This document shows positions 50,558-58,279 of a DNA stretch of 64,000 nucleotides, in pieces. Position 1 is the stretch's first letter. Every line of letters starts with the position of its first letter. Source of the DNA: Brevibacillus brevis NBRC 100599. Its GTDB lineage: Bacteria > Bacillota > Bacilli > Brevibacillales > Brevibacillaceae. A program made the position numbers and the translations under genes. The stretch lies in NCBI RefSeq assembly GCF_000010165.1, contig NC_012491.1, positions 4,471,501 to 4,535,500 on the forward strand, read 5' to 3'. The notes below the pieces were generated by a model. It was not told the origin of the DNA, made no database searches, and saw nothing but the letters and a program-made list of their open reading frames with translations.

Positions 50558-50935
50558 ATGAACACCGACTTCATTCGGCTAAAAAATATGGAAGGTGAAC
50601 TCAAATTCACCCAAATGAACAATAGCTACGGCTTCTCTGTCACCACAAAGGAGCTCGTTTTTTTCAAGCCACACACGACCTACCATTTGTTTTTGCAGGA
50701 TATCATCAGCATGGTCCCGATGAAGCTGGACACAAGCCCAGTCACGTTTCGGCATCGGAGTGAGACGGTTCACGCCTCGTTTGGTTCCGATTACTACAAG
50801 CTGACCGCCAAGTGGGCGCGGATAGTTTCACGATCCGGTATCGCAGAAAAAGAAGACATGGAGTTTATCGTGCCGCTTTCCACCAAAATGCTCACCTATA
50901 TCTCGGAATACAGCGGTCTCGTTGTCATTAAATAA
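50558..50935 (+). CDS. Small protein of unknown function
   Basis: A 125-residue soluble protein, mostly beta by pattern (GELKFTQMNNSYGFSVTTKELVFFKP, then FRHRSETVHASFGSDYYKLTAKWARIV, then FIVPLSTKMLTYISEYSGLVVIK). I recognise no family. It has a strong GGAGGGGG ribosome site, its own promoter, and ends at a bidirectional terminator shared with the thioesterase gene. Nothing in its context points to a function. Confidence 0.75.
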   Translation: MNTDFIRLKNMEGELKFTQMNNSYGFSVTTKELVFFKPHTTYHLFLQDIISMVPMKLDTSPVTFRHRSETVHASFGSDYYKLTAKWARIVSRSGIAEKEDMEFIVPLSTKMLTYISEYSGLVVIK

Positions 50936-50945
50936 CGCCGTCACC

Positions 50946-50985
50946 CCTCGCTCCCACCTTTTTGATGGGAAGCGAGGTTCTTTTT
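50946..50985. terminator. Bidirectional intrinsic terminator
   Basis: CCTCGCT-CCCA pairs with TGGGA-AGCGAGG across a short loop, followed by TTCTTTTTATTT on the plus strand. It lies between convergent genes. Confidence 0.8.
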
Positions 50986-51481
50986 ATTTCCGTCCATTTC
51001 TCGTGAGAACAATGAACGTTCCTGTACCGTGGGCGACCCGCCTATCCCGATCATCGTAAACACTGCCCTCCATGACGACCAATGTGTGTCCGCGATGCAA
51101 AAAGCTCGCTTCAGCGCGCAGCCGCTCCCCTTTTCCCGGAAGCAAATAATTAAGCTTTAGCTCTGTCGTCACTGCATACTGATCGGGTGGCAAGGACCGA
51201 TTGATCAAGGAGCCCATCGCCGAATCGATCAAGATCGCAAGAATTCCTCCATGAACAACTCCCCCTGAATTGTGCATAAAAGGGGTCAGAGGCAATTCAA
51301 AGCGATATGACTGTCTTTCTTCGTCTATGAACTCTCCCTTTAATCCGAGAAACCCAGAGATAAACGCGCTATTCCGTTCCCGCTTTTGATGAATGGCAGC
51401 AACAGCCAGCTCGAGAATGCGGCGCTCCTCTTCATTCCCGTCCGACCAGATGTTTTTTAACTCATCTAACATTTTGTTCAC
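50984..51481 (-). CDS. PaaI-type hotdog-fold thioesterase
   Basis: A 165-residue cytoplasmic thioesterase of the 4HBT/PaaI group. The hotdog signature is FMHNSGGVVHGGILAILIDSAMGSLINRSL (about residues 70-100), with the catalytic Asn/Gly loop and Asp, then TTELKLNYLLPGKGERLRAEASFLHRGHTLVVMEGSVYDDRDRRVAHGTGTF. These enzymes hydrolyse acyl-CoA, often phenylacetyl- or short-chain types; the substrate cannot be read here. The gene is monocistronic. Confidence 0.9.
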   Translation of the reverse strand: MNKMLDELKNIWSDGNEEERRILELAVAAIHQKRERNSAFISGFLGLKGEFIDEERQSYRFELPLTPFMHNSGGVVHGGILAILIDSAMGSLINRSLPPDQYAVTTELKLNYLLPGKGERLRAEASFLHRGHTLVVMEGSVYDDRDRRVAHGTGTFIVLTRNGRK

Positions 51482-51613
51482 TCCAAACGAAATAGAGTCG
51501 ATTCTTCTATTTTATCCCAAACAAGCTGATTTCGCTATGATTCCTAAACGTATGCCAATCGAGAGCAGCTCTCCGAACCACCCGGGGCTGAGCGAATGTT
51601 CAGACTTTTACGG

Positions 51614-51642
51614 TTGTTTCTGTAATTAAAAATTGATAAGAT
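51614..51642 (+). promoter_or_regulatory. Probable sigma-A promoter of ilvD
   Basis: TTGTTT (51614-51619), a 17-nt spacer and TAAGAT (51637-51642) lie about 50 nt before the ilvD start. No T-box leader is present. Confidence 0.55.
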
Positions 51643-51693
51643 AGTTCAAAACATAAGACAGGCATGATCCGTATTGGAAGGGAGTTTTTCAAA

Positions 51694-53370
51694 TTGGCCA
51701 GACAACGAAGTGATATGATCAAAAAAGGATTCGACCGCGCACCACACCGCAGCTTGCTTCGTGCAGCAGGTGTAAAGGATGAGGATTTCGATAAACCGTT
51801 TATCGCTATTTGCAACTCGTACATCGACATTATTCCAGGTCACGTGCACTTGCAGGAGTTTGGAAAACTGGTCAAGGAAGCCGTTCGCGCTGCTGGCATG
51901 GTTCCATTCGAATTCAATACGATTGGTGTTGACGACGGAATCGCTATGGGACATATCGGGATGCGCTACTCCCTCCCGAGCCGCGAGATCATCGCAGACA
52001 GCTTGGAAACCGTTGTCGCTGCTCACTGGTTTGATGGCATGATCTGTATTCCAAACTGTGACAAGATCACGCCTGGGATGATCATGGGTGCGCTTCGTGT
52101 CAACATTCCAACCGTATTTGTAACCGGCGGTCCTATGAAAGCCGGAAAAACGAGTGATGGCCGCTCCATCTCGCTTTCCTCCGTATTCGAGGGCGTCGGC
52201 GCTCACCAAGCAGGCCTGATCAACGACCAGCAACTCGAAGAGCTGGAGCAATATGGATGCCCGACTTGCGGTTCCTGTTCCGGTATGTTTACAGCGAACT
52301 CGATGAACTGTCTGCTCGAAGCCATCGGATTGGCTCTGCCAGGCAACGGTACCGTACTCGCTGTCTCTCCTGAACGTCGCGAGCTGGTACAAGCATCTGC
52401 TGAAAAACTGAAAAATCTGATTGAACGCGACATCAAGCCACGCGACATCGTGACACTCGAGGCAATCGACGATGCATTCGCTCTCGACATGGCGATGGGC
52501 GGGTCAACCAATACAGTTCTTCATACACTGGCTATCGCACAAGAAGCAGGTATCGAATACCCAATCGAGCGCATCAACGAAGTAGCGAAGCGCATTCCAC
52601 ATATTTGCAAGCTGGCTCCTTCCTCCGACTATCATATCGAGGATTGCCACGAGGCTGGCGGCGTATCTGCGGTTCTGAAAGAAATCGCGAAAAAAGCAGG
52701 CGCGATCCATCCGGACCGTATCACAGTCACGGGCAAAACCCTTGGCGAAAACATCGCTGACGCTGAAATCAAAAACGATCAAGTCATTCGTCGCCTTGAT
52801 AACCCGTACAGCGCTTCTGGCGGTCTCGCTGTTCTGTTCGGTAACCTGGCGGAACAAGGCTCGATCATCAAAACAGGCGGTGTCGATCCTTCTATTAAAA
52901 AGCACGAAGGTCCAGCCATCTGCTTCGACTCCCAAGAGGAAGCTCTGGCAGGAATCGCTGCTGGCAAAATCAAATCTGGTCATGTTGTCGTCATCCGCTA
53001 TGAGGGTCCTAAAGGCGGACCAGGTATGCCAGAAATGTTGGCTCCTACCTCGCAAATCGTGGGTATGGGTCTCGGTAAAGAAGTCGCGCTCGTTACAGAC
53101 GGACGCTTCTCCGGTGCTTCTCGCGGAATCAGTATCGGTCACGTGTCTCCAGAAGCCGCAGAAGGCGGTCCAATTGCCTTCGTACAGGACGGAGATATCA
53201 TCTCGATTGACCTTGAGGAGCGCACGATGCAACTGCTCGTGGATGAAGCCGAGCTGGCTCGCCGCAAGGAAGGCTGGAAAGAATTCGAGCCGAAGGTAAA
53301 AACAGGCTATCTGGCTCGTTACTCCAAGCTGGTAACGAATGCGAGCATGGGTGGTATTTTGAAAATCTAG
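51694..53370 (+). CDS. ilvD: Dihydroxy-acid dehydratase
   Basis: A 558-residue Fe-S enzyme of valine, isoleucine and pantothenate synthesis that dehydrates 2,3-dihydroxy acids to 2-keto acids. Cluster Cys are in [27 protein letters not shown] (about 115) and [21 protein letters not shown] (about 185); the C-terminal region has [22 protein letters not shown]. The TTG at 51694 ([20 protein letters not shown]) has GAAGGGAG 9 nt upstream and gives the normal family length, so I prefer it to the ATG at 51664. The gene stands alone with its own promoter and terminator, apart from other ilv genes. Confidence 0.97.
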   Translation: MARQRSDMIKKGFDRAPHRSLLRAAGVKDEDFDKPFIAICNSYIDIIPGHVHLQEFGKLVKEAVRAAGMVPFEFNTIGVDDGIAMGHIGMRYSLPSREIIADSLETVVAAHWFDGMICIPNCDKITPGMIMGALRVNIPTVFVTGGPMKAGKTSDGRSISLSSVFEGVGAHQAGLINDQQLEELEQYGCPTCGSCSGMFTANSMNCLLEAIGLALPGNGTVLAVSPERRELVQASAEKLKNLIERDIKPRDIVTLEAIDDAFALDMAMGGSTNTVLHTLAIAQEAGIEYPIERINEVAKRIPHICKLAPSSDYHIEDCHEAGGVSAVLKEIAKKAGAIHPDRITVTGKTLGENIADAEIKNDQVIRRLDNPYSASGGLAVLFGNLAEQGSIIKTGGVDPSIKKHEGPAICFDSQEEALAGIAAGKIKSGHVVVIRYEGPKGGPGMPEMLAPTSQIVGMGLGKEVALVTDGRFSGASRGISIGHVSPEAAEGGPIAFVQDGDIISIDLEERTMQLLVDEAELARRKEGWKEFEPKVKTGYLARYSKLVTNASMGGILKI

Positions 53371-53386
53371 TGTTGCAAGTAAAGCC

Positions 53387-53432
53387 AAAACCCTTCCTTT
53401 GTGAATCACCGTCACTCAGGAAGGGTTTTTGT
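53387..53432 (+). terminator. Intrinsic terminator of ilvD
   Basis: AAAACCCTTCCT (53387-53398) and AGGAAGGGTTTT (53418-53429) are perfectly complementary over 12 bp, followed by further T. Confidence 0.92.
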
Positions 53433-53465
53433 ATTGACTTTTCCATATATCCCCTCATACAATCA

Positions 53466-53489
53466 AGTTAATAAATTTTAACTGGTTAA
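53466..53489. promoter_or_regulatory. Composite operator upstream of the ArsR-like regulator gene
   Basis: Half-sites AGTTAA, N6, TTAACT, then directly GGTTAA (24 bp). The same layout occurs at 54185-54208 before the MFS gene, so the regulator probably binds both sites and controls itself. Confidence 0.7.
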
Positions 53490-53506
53490 AAGGATTGTGA
53501 TGCATA

Positions 53507-54109
53507 TTGGAGCAAAAGTCGATTTTTATCATCGAAAACTACGATCAGCTAAAAGTGATCAGTGACCCGTTACGCACGAAAATGCTAATGCATCTGGTGG
53601 AAAAGCCGCACACGGGGCAACAGCTTTCCCAGCTTTTTGGACTGTCTCGTGCGAAGATCCTGTACCACCTGCGTGAGTTGGAGAAGCATGGCATCATCCA
53701 GTTGGTTAAAAAGGAAGAGAAGGGCGGCAACATTCTCAAATACTATCAGGCGGTGGCAAGAGGCTTCATACCCGCTGATCATCTGCTCACGTATACGGAG
53801 TCGAAGGAGGCTACCAGACAATCCTATGTCGAAGTGTTGCAACGGGCGAAAACAAGAGCGCTCAGTGCTCCTGAAGAAGCCTTTGCACTGACATCAACGG
53901 AAGTCGAGAAATGGCCGCGCATCTCCCTACAGTCTGAAGTCAGAGTCAGTGAGCAAGCGTTTGTGTCCTTTTTGCAAAAATACCGGAGCCTACTCCACGA
54001 ATTGCAGCAAAGCTCCCTAGATGCCCCCTCTTCGAAGCAGGATTACTACCTGATGATTACGGGATTTCAAATTGATGAACCGTTATTTAAAAAGGATGGA
54101 CAGGAGTAA
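53507..54109 (+). CDS. ArsR-like winged-helix transcriptional regulator
   Basis: A 200-residue regulator. The N-terminal winged helix (about residues 10-85) has LKVISDPLRTKMLMHLVEKPHTGQQLSQLFGLSRAKILYHLRELEKHGIIQLVKKEEKGG, close to the HTH_20 / ArsR group. The C-terminal 110 residues are helical with QKYRSLLHELQQSS and may bind a ligand or partner. The frame starts at TTG 53507 with AAAGGA about 12 nt ahead, a poor spacing, so translation may be weak. A composite operator overlaps its upstream region, and an identical-format site precedes the MFS exporter gene 120 nt downstream. It probably represses both and releases on binding a drug-like compound. Confidence 0.85.
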   Translation: MEQKSIFIIENYDQLKVISDPLRTKMLMHLVEKPHTGQQLSQLFGLSRAKILYHLRELEKHGIIQLVKKEEKGGNILKYYQAVARGFIPADHLLTYTESKEATRQSYVEVLQRAKTRALSAPEEAFALTSTEVEKWPRISLQSEVRVSEQAFVSFLQKYRSLLHELQQSSLDAPSSKQDYYLMITGFQIDEPLFKKDGQE

Positions 54110-54145
54110 CAAAGGAACATGTAATCCGATAAGTCCACATGTGTA

Positions 54146-54176
54146 TGAAAAGCCTATTCGAGTAGGTTTTTCTTTC
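54146..54176 (+). terminator. Short terminator-like hairpin between regulator and MFS genes
   Basis: AAGCCTA and TAGGTTT can pair around TTCGAG, followed by TTCTTTC. It is weak. With the operator just after it, the exporter probably has its own promoter. Confidence 0.5.
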
Positions 54177-54184
54177 AGACATGC

Positions 54185-54208
54185 GGTTAATATTTTTTAA
54201 CCGGTTAA
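54185..54208. promoter_or_regulatory. Composite operator upstream of the MFS exporter gene
   Basis: Half-sites GGTTAA, N6, TTAACC, then directly GGTTAA (24 bp). The last two form the perfect palindrome TTAACCGGTTAA. The layout equals the site at 53466-53489. Confidence 0.72.
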
Positions 54209-54229
54209 TAATAAGGAGAGTGAATTTCC

Positions 54230-55486
54230 ATGGAAGCTGTCCCCAAGCAATCTAGCCTTCCCTCAGCGGATACATCCCGCTTGTTTACGAAACCTTTTAC
54301 CCTTCTTTGGATGTCCGCCCTTTGTTCCGGACTCAGTATCTCTCTCTTTCTTTTCTCGCAAACCTGGTATATCATCCAGGTTTTATCTCAGGAGGCCTCA
54401 TTAGGCATCGTATTTATGGCGGCAACCATTCCCAGGATCGGCTTCATGCTGATAGGCGGAACGCTCGCTGATCGGATGAGCAAAAAGAGAATCCTGTCAA
54501 TCACAAGCATGTTGAAAGCATTTTTGATGCTGTTGCTTGGGGGAATCATCTGGTGGGGGTATTCCTCGCTGGCGCTATTTATTTGGTTTGCTCTCTTCTT
54601 CGGTACCATTGATGCCTTTTATTGGCCAGCTCAAAATTCGTTCATTCCGTCAATCGTACCCTCTTCCTCCCTTTTGCGAGCGAATTCTGTGCTACAAACG
54701 ACAAACCAAACCTCACAACTGCTTGGTCCTGTTCTTGCCGGTTTTGTAATTGAGTGGGGAAGTTACCCCCTTTTATACGGCTTTGTTGGCTTGCTTCTGC
54801 TGGTTGCAAGTGTATCTGCATGGTGCATGCCGAAACAGGAACCAGACGTTCTTTCCAAACCACAGCAACGGCTCAAGGAATCTATAGAGGAAAGCTTCTA
54901 CTATGTCAAGCAATCGGATTTCCTTCCCTTGCTATTGACCTCCATCATCTGCTTGAACGTATTTTTGATGGGCCCCTTATATATCGGCTTGCCGATTTTT
55001 GTAGATCAGGTGCTAGCTGGTTCTACGCTGCAGTACAGCTTTTTGGAAGGGGCACTCGCTTTTGGCATGCTTGCTGGGGCAATCGTGCTCACACTCACGA
55101 CACTAGGCCAAAACAGGTTGCAGATCGCCTTTCTTTTTATGATCATGCAAGCACTTGTCTTTTTTGCTTTTAGTCTCACCCAACAGTTCTGGCTCAGCTT
55201 GCTTATTCTATTTACGCTCGGCGTCACGTTTTCTCTCATTAATGTTCCGATTCTCTCTTTTGTTCAGGAAAAGGTGCCACAAGCCTCGTTGGGGAAAGTC
55301 ATGAGTTTGGTTTCGCTCTCCTCTTTAGGCTTGCAGCCGATTTCACAGGCAATAACGAGTCTATTGATCGCATGCGGACTTACGGCCAAGGAAGTGATGC
55401 TGCTTGCCTCCATCCCCCTCTTTCTTGCTTCCTGTTTCTTTTATTGGCGGCAAAAGTATGCTCGGCCTGCAAAGAGATCCGATTGA
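54230..55486 (+). CDS. MFS exporter (DHA3, macrolide-efflux-like)
   Basis: A 418-residue membrane transporter with about 12 helices. The loop after helix 2 has GGTLADRMSKKRILSITSM, the MFS motif-A region, and the N-terminus FTKPFTLLWMSALCSGLSISLFLFSQTWYIIQ is like MefA-type efflux proteins. The last 15 residues are basic. It probably exports a drug or metabolite by proton antiport; the substrate is unknown. AAGGAGAG precedes the ATG, the composite operator lies about 20 nt upstream, and the ArsR-like regulator is the preceding gene. Confidence 0.88.
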   Translation: MEAVPKQSSLPSADTSRLFTKPFTLLWMSALCSGLSISLFLFSQTWYIIQVLSQEASLGIVFMAATIPRIGFMLIGGTLADRMSKKRILSITSMLKAFLMLLLGGIIWWGYSSLALFIWFALFFGTIDAFYWPAQNSFIPSIVPSSSLLRANSVLQTTNQTSQLLGPVLAGFVIEWGSYPLLYGFVGLLLLVASVSAWCMPKQEPDVLSKPQQRLKESIEESFYYVKQSDFLPLLLTSIICLNVFLMGPLYIGLPIFVDQVLAGSTLQYSFLEGALAFGMLAGAIVLTLTTLGQNRLQIAFLFMIMQALVFFAFSLTQQFWLSLLILFTLGVTFSLINVPILSFVQEKVPQASLGKVMSLVSLSSLGLQPISQAITSLLIACGLTAKEVMLLASIPLFLASCFFYWRQKYARPAKRSD

Positions 55487-55501
55487 GTTTCGCGCGACAG
55501 C

Positions 55502-55536
55502 AAAAAGGGATGATCTGCAATGGATCATCCCTTTTC
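55502..55536 (+). terminator. Intrinsic terminator of MFS gene
   Basis: AAAAAGGGATGATC pairs with GATCATCCCTTTT around a short loop, about 20 nt after the MFS stop. Confidence 0.85.
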
Positions 55537-55625
55537 CCTATCCTATTTACAAAACTTGCCTATTCGCTCGTCGCAACTTTACCGCGTGCGAGACGTATTA
55601 GTAAGTAGAGAGCCAGACGGGTAGA

Positions 55626-56126
55626 TTACAAGACTCGCCGTGCCGAAACGAAGCGTTTCTCCCAGGACGTGCCCTTAAAGGTCGAATACGTCACTCCTGG
55701 TTTTCCATATGTATGAAGGAGTTTGTTGTTACCTGCATAGATCGCCACGTGTGTGATCCGTTTGGACGTCGTCGTTTTACTCGCCTTGAAGAACACCAGG
55801 TCTCCTTTTTTCAGGTTCGACTTGGACACACTCGTTCCTACCTTGGCTTGATCGCGAGAAGTGCGTGGCAAGCTCTTGCCGACTGCGACTTTAAATACGC
55901 GCTTTGTAAAGGAAGAGCAATCAAAAACGGCTGTGGTATTGCTGCTCGCACCGAATTTATAAGGAGTACCCATATACTTTCTTCCCGTGGCAATGACTTT
56001 GTCCGCCTTGGATTGCGTCCATGCCGCCTCAGCTACATTTTTCTCTCCTGGCAACGGAGCGACAATCGCTGTGACTCCCAATGCTACTCCCATTACGATT
56101 CCTATGAGGGCTTTATGTAATTTCAT
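55626..56126 (-). CDS. Secreted NlpC/P60 peptidoglycan endopeptidase
   Basis: A 166-residue secreted hydrolase. The signal peptide (about 1-34: basic MKLHKA, then IGIVMGVALGVTAIVA) is followed by a single NlpC/P60 domain with catalytic Cys in AVFDCSSFTKRVF (about residue 65), His in RITHVAIYAG (about 122) and the third polar residue in LLHTYGKPG. It has no LysM or SH3 binding domain. Such enzymes cut the D-Glu to mDAP bond in stem peptides. ATG 56126 has GGGAGG 9 nt upstream; 56135 has none. A terminator-like hairpin precedes the ribosome site. Confidence 0.92.
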   Translation of the reverse strand: MKLHKALIGIVMGVALGVTAIVAPLPGEKNVAEAAWTQSKADKVIATGRKYMGTPYKFGASSNTTAVFDCSSFTKRVFKVAVGKSLPRTSRDQAKVGTSVSKSNLKKGDLVFFKASKTTTSKRITHVAIYAGNNKLLHTYGKPGVTYSTFKGTSWEKRFVSARRVL

Positions 56127-56151
56127 GCTGTTCATCCTCCCTTTTCTTTTG

Positions 56152-56178
56152 AAAAAGATCCCTGCTCAACAGGGGACC
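56152..56178 (-). promoter_or_regulatory. Terminator-like hairpin in the leader of the NlpC/P60 gene
   Basis: On the minus strand TCCCCTG (56176-56170) pairs with CAGGGA (56164-56159) around TTGAG, followed by TCTTTTTC, about 25 nt before the start codon. It may attenuate the gene. NlpC/P60 genes often have c-di-AMP (ydaO) riboswitches, but I could not match that consensus. The rest of the 450-bp gap to trmB is A/T-rich; I see no further gene, repeat or clear promoter in it. Confidence 0.5.
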
Positions 56179-56575
56179 ATTTTATGCAAAGTTTGGCTGA
56201 CCTCTCACTTGTTCTCTACTTTACCAAAGCCCACACACTATGAAATTACCAAAAACTTGCCAAAAATGATTTTTTCAACTGGACACGATTACCGCTTGAC
56301 GCCTTCGCGCTTGATTTAACAGGCATTCCTCAAATTTTCAGTCTATTTTCCTACCAGAATGTCCCTCTCAAATTGGCAAAATTTATCCAGCCATCCTATG
56401 TTAAAATCCGCGCTGTATGCGACTTTCGTCCTAGTACCTTTTACAAAAAACCCCTTTTCGCTCCTTTCTCACGTAATCTGTCTCCGGAATCTCACTTCTC
56501 TTTCTTCTCTCTCTACTTGCAACTAGCAGGGAGTCATCGTAAAGTAGATAGGAGTTCGTTTTGAAGGAGGCACAT

Positions 56576-57220
56576 ATGCGACTGCGTAACATTCCAGGTG
56601 CCGAAGCGGCCCTGAGAGAATATCCGACGTTCGTAGACAATCCCCTTTTCTATAAAGGGAATTGGAAGGAACGCTTCGGGAATAACAATCCGATTCACGT
56701 GGAGATCGGCTGTGGAAAAGGACGTTTCATTAATACATTGGCCGAGCGTCACCCTGACATCAATTTTATTGCGGTTGAACTGAAGGCAGAGGTCGTTCTG
56801 CGCGCTGTCCAGCGTACGGAGTACAAGGCTATTCCGAATCTGGCTTTTGTTCAGTACGACGCTTCCAAGTTGACCGAGTTGTTTGCCGATCATGAAATTT
56901 CTCGCATCTATCTGAACTTTAGTGATCCGTGGCCAAAAACCCGTCATGCGAAACGCCGTCTTACTTACAAAAGCTTCTTGAACACGTATCGTCAGGTGCT
57001 TGTGGCAGACGGTGAGCTTCATATGAAGACAGACAATGAGAACCTTTTTGAGTTTTCACTCAACCAATTCGCTGCGGAGCGTTTCCAGATGCGCAATATC
57101 ACCTTTGATCTGCACCAGTCCAAACTGGCAGCGGATAATGTGATGACGGAGTACGAGGAGCGCTTTTCTTCTCGTGGGCAGCGTATTTATCGGGTGGAAG
57201 CGAGCTGTGTGATTAAGTAG
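56576..57220 (+). CDS. trmB: tRNA (guanine-N7-)-methyltransferase
   Basis: A 214-residue SAM enzyme that makes m7G46 in tRNA. The SAM motif is HVEIGCGKGRFINTLAERHPDINFIAVELK (about residues 43-72), followed by YLNFSDPWPKTRHAKRRLTY (about 115-134; catalytic Asp and tRNA-binding basic loop) and TEYEERFSSRGQRIYRVEA at the end. ATG 56576 has AAGGAGG 5 nt upstream; TTG 56561 is an in-frame extension that contains that site. The gene is monocistronic and is followed by palindromic element D. Confidence 0.96.
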   Translation: MRLRNIPGAEAALREYPTFVDNPLFYKGNWKERFGNNNPIHVEIGCGKGRFINTLAERHPDINFIAVELKAEVVLRAVQRTEYKAIPNLAFVQYDASKLTELFADHEISRIYLNFSDPWPKTRHAKRRLTYKSFLNTYRQVLVADGELHMKTDNENLFEFSLNQFAAERFQMRNITFDLHQSKLAADNVMTEYEERFSSRGQRIYRVEASCVIK

Positions 57221-57247
57221 AACCGGGTTTGAGTCAACATAGGGGAG

Positions 57248-57459
57248 GAGAAGAAAAAGCACAGTTCTCTTCGACTCTGACACGCCCGCAAGGGGATTTT
57301 ACTGTCCGTCTCCACTTCAAAAAAGGGCCCGTCGAGCCAAAGCCACCCTACGGGCGGAAGTTTCTCAGGGAAGAAGTGTTCGACAAGCGTGGTCCCCTTT
57401 TTGAAGTTCCGACTGGGTAGGCGTTGTCAAGGTCTGCGAGCCCTGCGCTTTTTCTTCTC
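57248..57459 (+). repeat. Long palindromic element, copy D
   Basis: Outer arms GAGAAGAAAAAGCACAG (57248-57264) and CTGCGCTTTTTCTTCTC (57443-57459) mismatch at one base. Inner arms ACTTCAAAAAAGGG and CCCCTTTTTTGAAGT pair near the middle. After the left arm comes the family core GCAAGGGGATTTTACTGTCCG. It occupies most of the 360-bp gap between trmB and the response regulator. Confidence 0.75.
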
Positions 57460-57520
57460 GCCAGCTTTTGTTGGTTCATCGGAACCTTCTAAATACTTGT
57501 CAAAAATCATATGTACAAAA

Positions 57521-57583
57521 AAAGACCCTCCACGCTCTCAAGTAAGCTTTGGAACTTACTTGATTGCACGGAGGGTTTTTTTA
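57521..57583. terminator. Bidirectional intrinsic terminator
   Basis: CCCTCC (57526-57531) pairs with GGAGGG (57570-57575), and inner TCAAGTAAG pairs with CTTACTTGA. T runs follow on both strands (TTTTTTT after each arm). It ends the CitT-like gene and any transcript from trmB. Confidence 0.88.
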
Positions 57584-58279
57584 TTATTTTTGCCGCCCGA
57601 CGCTTTTGTACACGCGTTCTGGACGTCCGACAACACCGTACGAAAGGTCTGCGATGGCGTCTCCTTTGGCTACCAAATATTCGAGGTATCGCCTTGCTGT
57701 TGAACGGCTGATGCCTGTTTCTTTGCTGACTAAATCCGTTGTGGCCTCCTGTGTCTGCATGAGAAAGCCAGAGATCTTGTCCAGCGTAATTTGATCAATT
57801 CCTTTGACTGCTTTTGTCTCGGGTGTCTTCTTTTGGCCTGTCCGGGCAATGAGTTCATCGATTTGGGTTTGACTGATCTGATCGGTGTCTTTTTTCCAAT
57901 CACTGACCTTTTGCCTGAACTCCTGGTAATTCCGTAACGTTTGTTGCAGGCGTGCAAAGATAAGCGGCTTGGTAATAAAATCGAATACGCCGTAGCGGAT
58001 CGCCTCTACAACCGCATCCACTTCTTTGGCAGCTGTCAGCATGATGACATCCGTTGTAGGGAACTGCTCCTTTATGATCGACAAAAAATCGAGGCCGTCC
58101 ATATCCGGAAAATAAATGTCGAGCAACACGAGATCGGGCTGCAAAATTTCCATTTGGTCTTTGGCCTCTTGTCCATTCGTGGCAATGCCAATCACCTCGT
58201 ACCCCTCCACTTTTTCCACGAAGCGTCGGTTCACCTCTGCGATTCTCAGGTCGTCCTCAATAATGAGTACCCGTATCAT
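57584..58279 (-). CDS. citT: CitT/DcuR-family response regulator
   Basis: A 231-residue regulator. The receiver (about 1-120) has IIEDDLRIAEVNRR (acidic pair), LVLLDIYFPDMDGLDFL (phospho-Asp near 54), MLTAAKE (Thr) and FITKPLIFARLQQTL (Lys). The C-terminal winged-helix domain has LVSKETGISRSTARRYLEYLVAKGDAI. It overlaps the sensor kinase gene by about 23 nt, and a CitM-type citrate transporter lies upstream on the same strand. The set matches B. subtilis citST-citM, so it most likely activates the transporter gene when citrate is sensed. The symbol is by that synteny. Confidence 0.88.
   Translation of the reverse strand: MIRVLIIEDDLRIAEVNRRFVEKVEGYEVIGIATNGQEAKDQMEILQPDLVLLDIYFPDMDGLDFLSIIKEQFPTTDVIMLTAAKEVDAVVEAIRYGVFDFITKPLIFARLQQTLRNYQEFRQKVSDWKKDTDQISQTQIDELIARTGQKKTPETKAVKGIDQITLDKISGFLMQTQEATTDLVSKETGISRSTARRYLEYLVAKGDAIADLSYGVVGRPERVYKSVGRQK

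Noticed and set aside
52504-53415. A 303-codon minus-strand open frame opposite ilvD, and a second at 51646-52392
   Set aside because: Both are antisense to an unmistakable ilvD with Cys cluster motifs; neither has a ribosome site or family motif.
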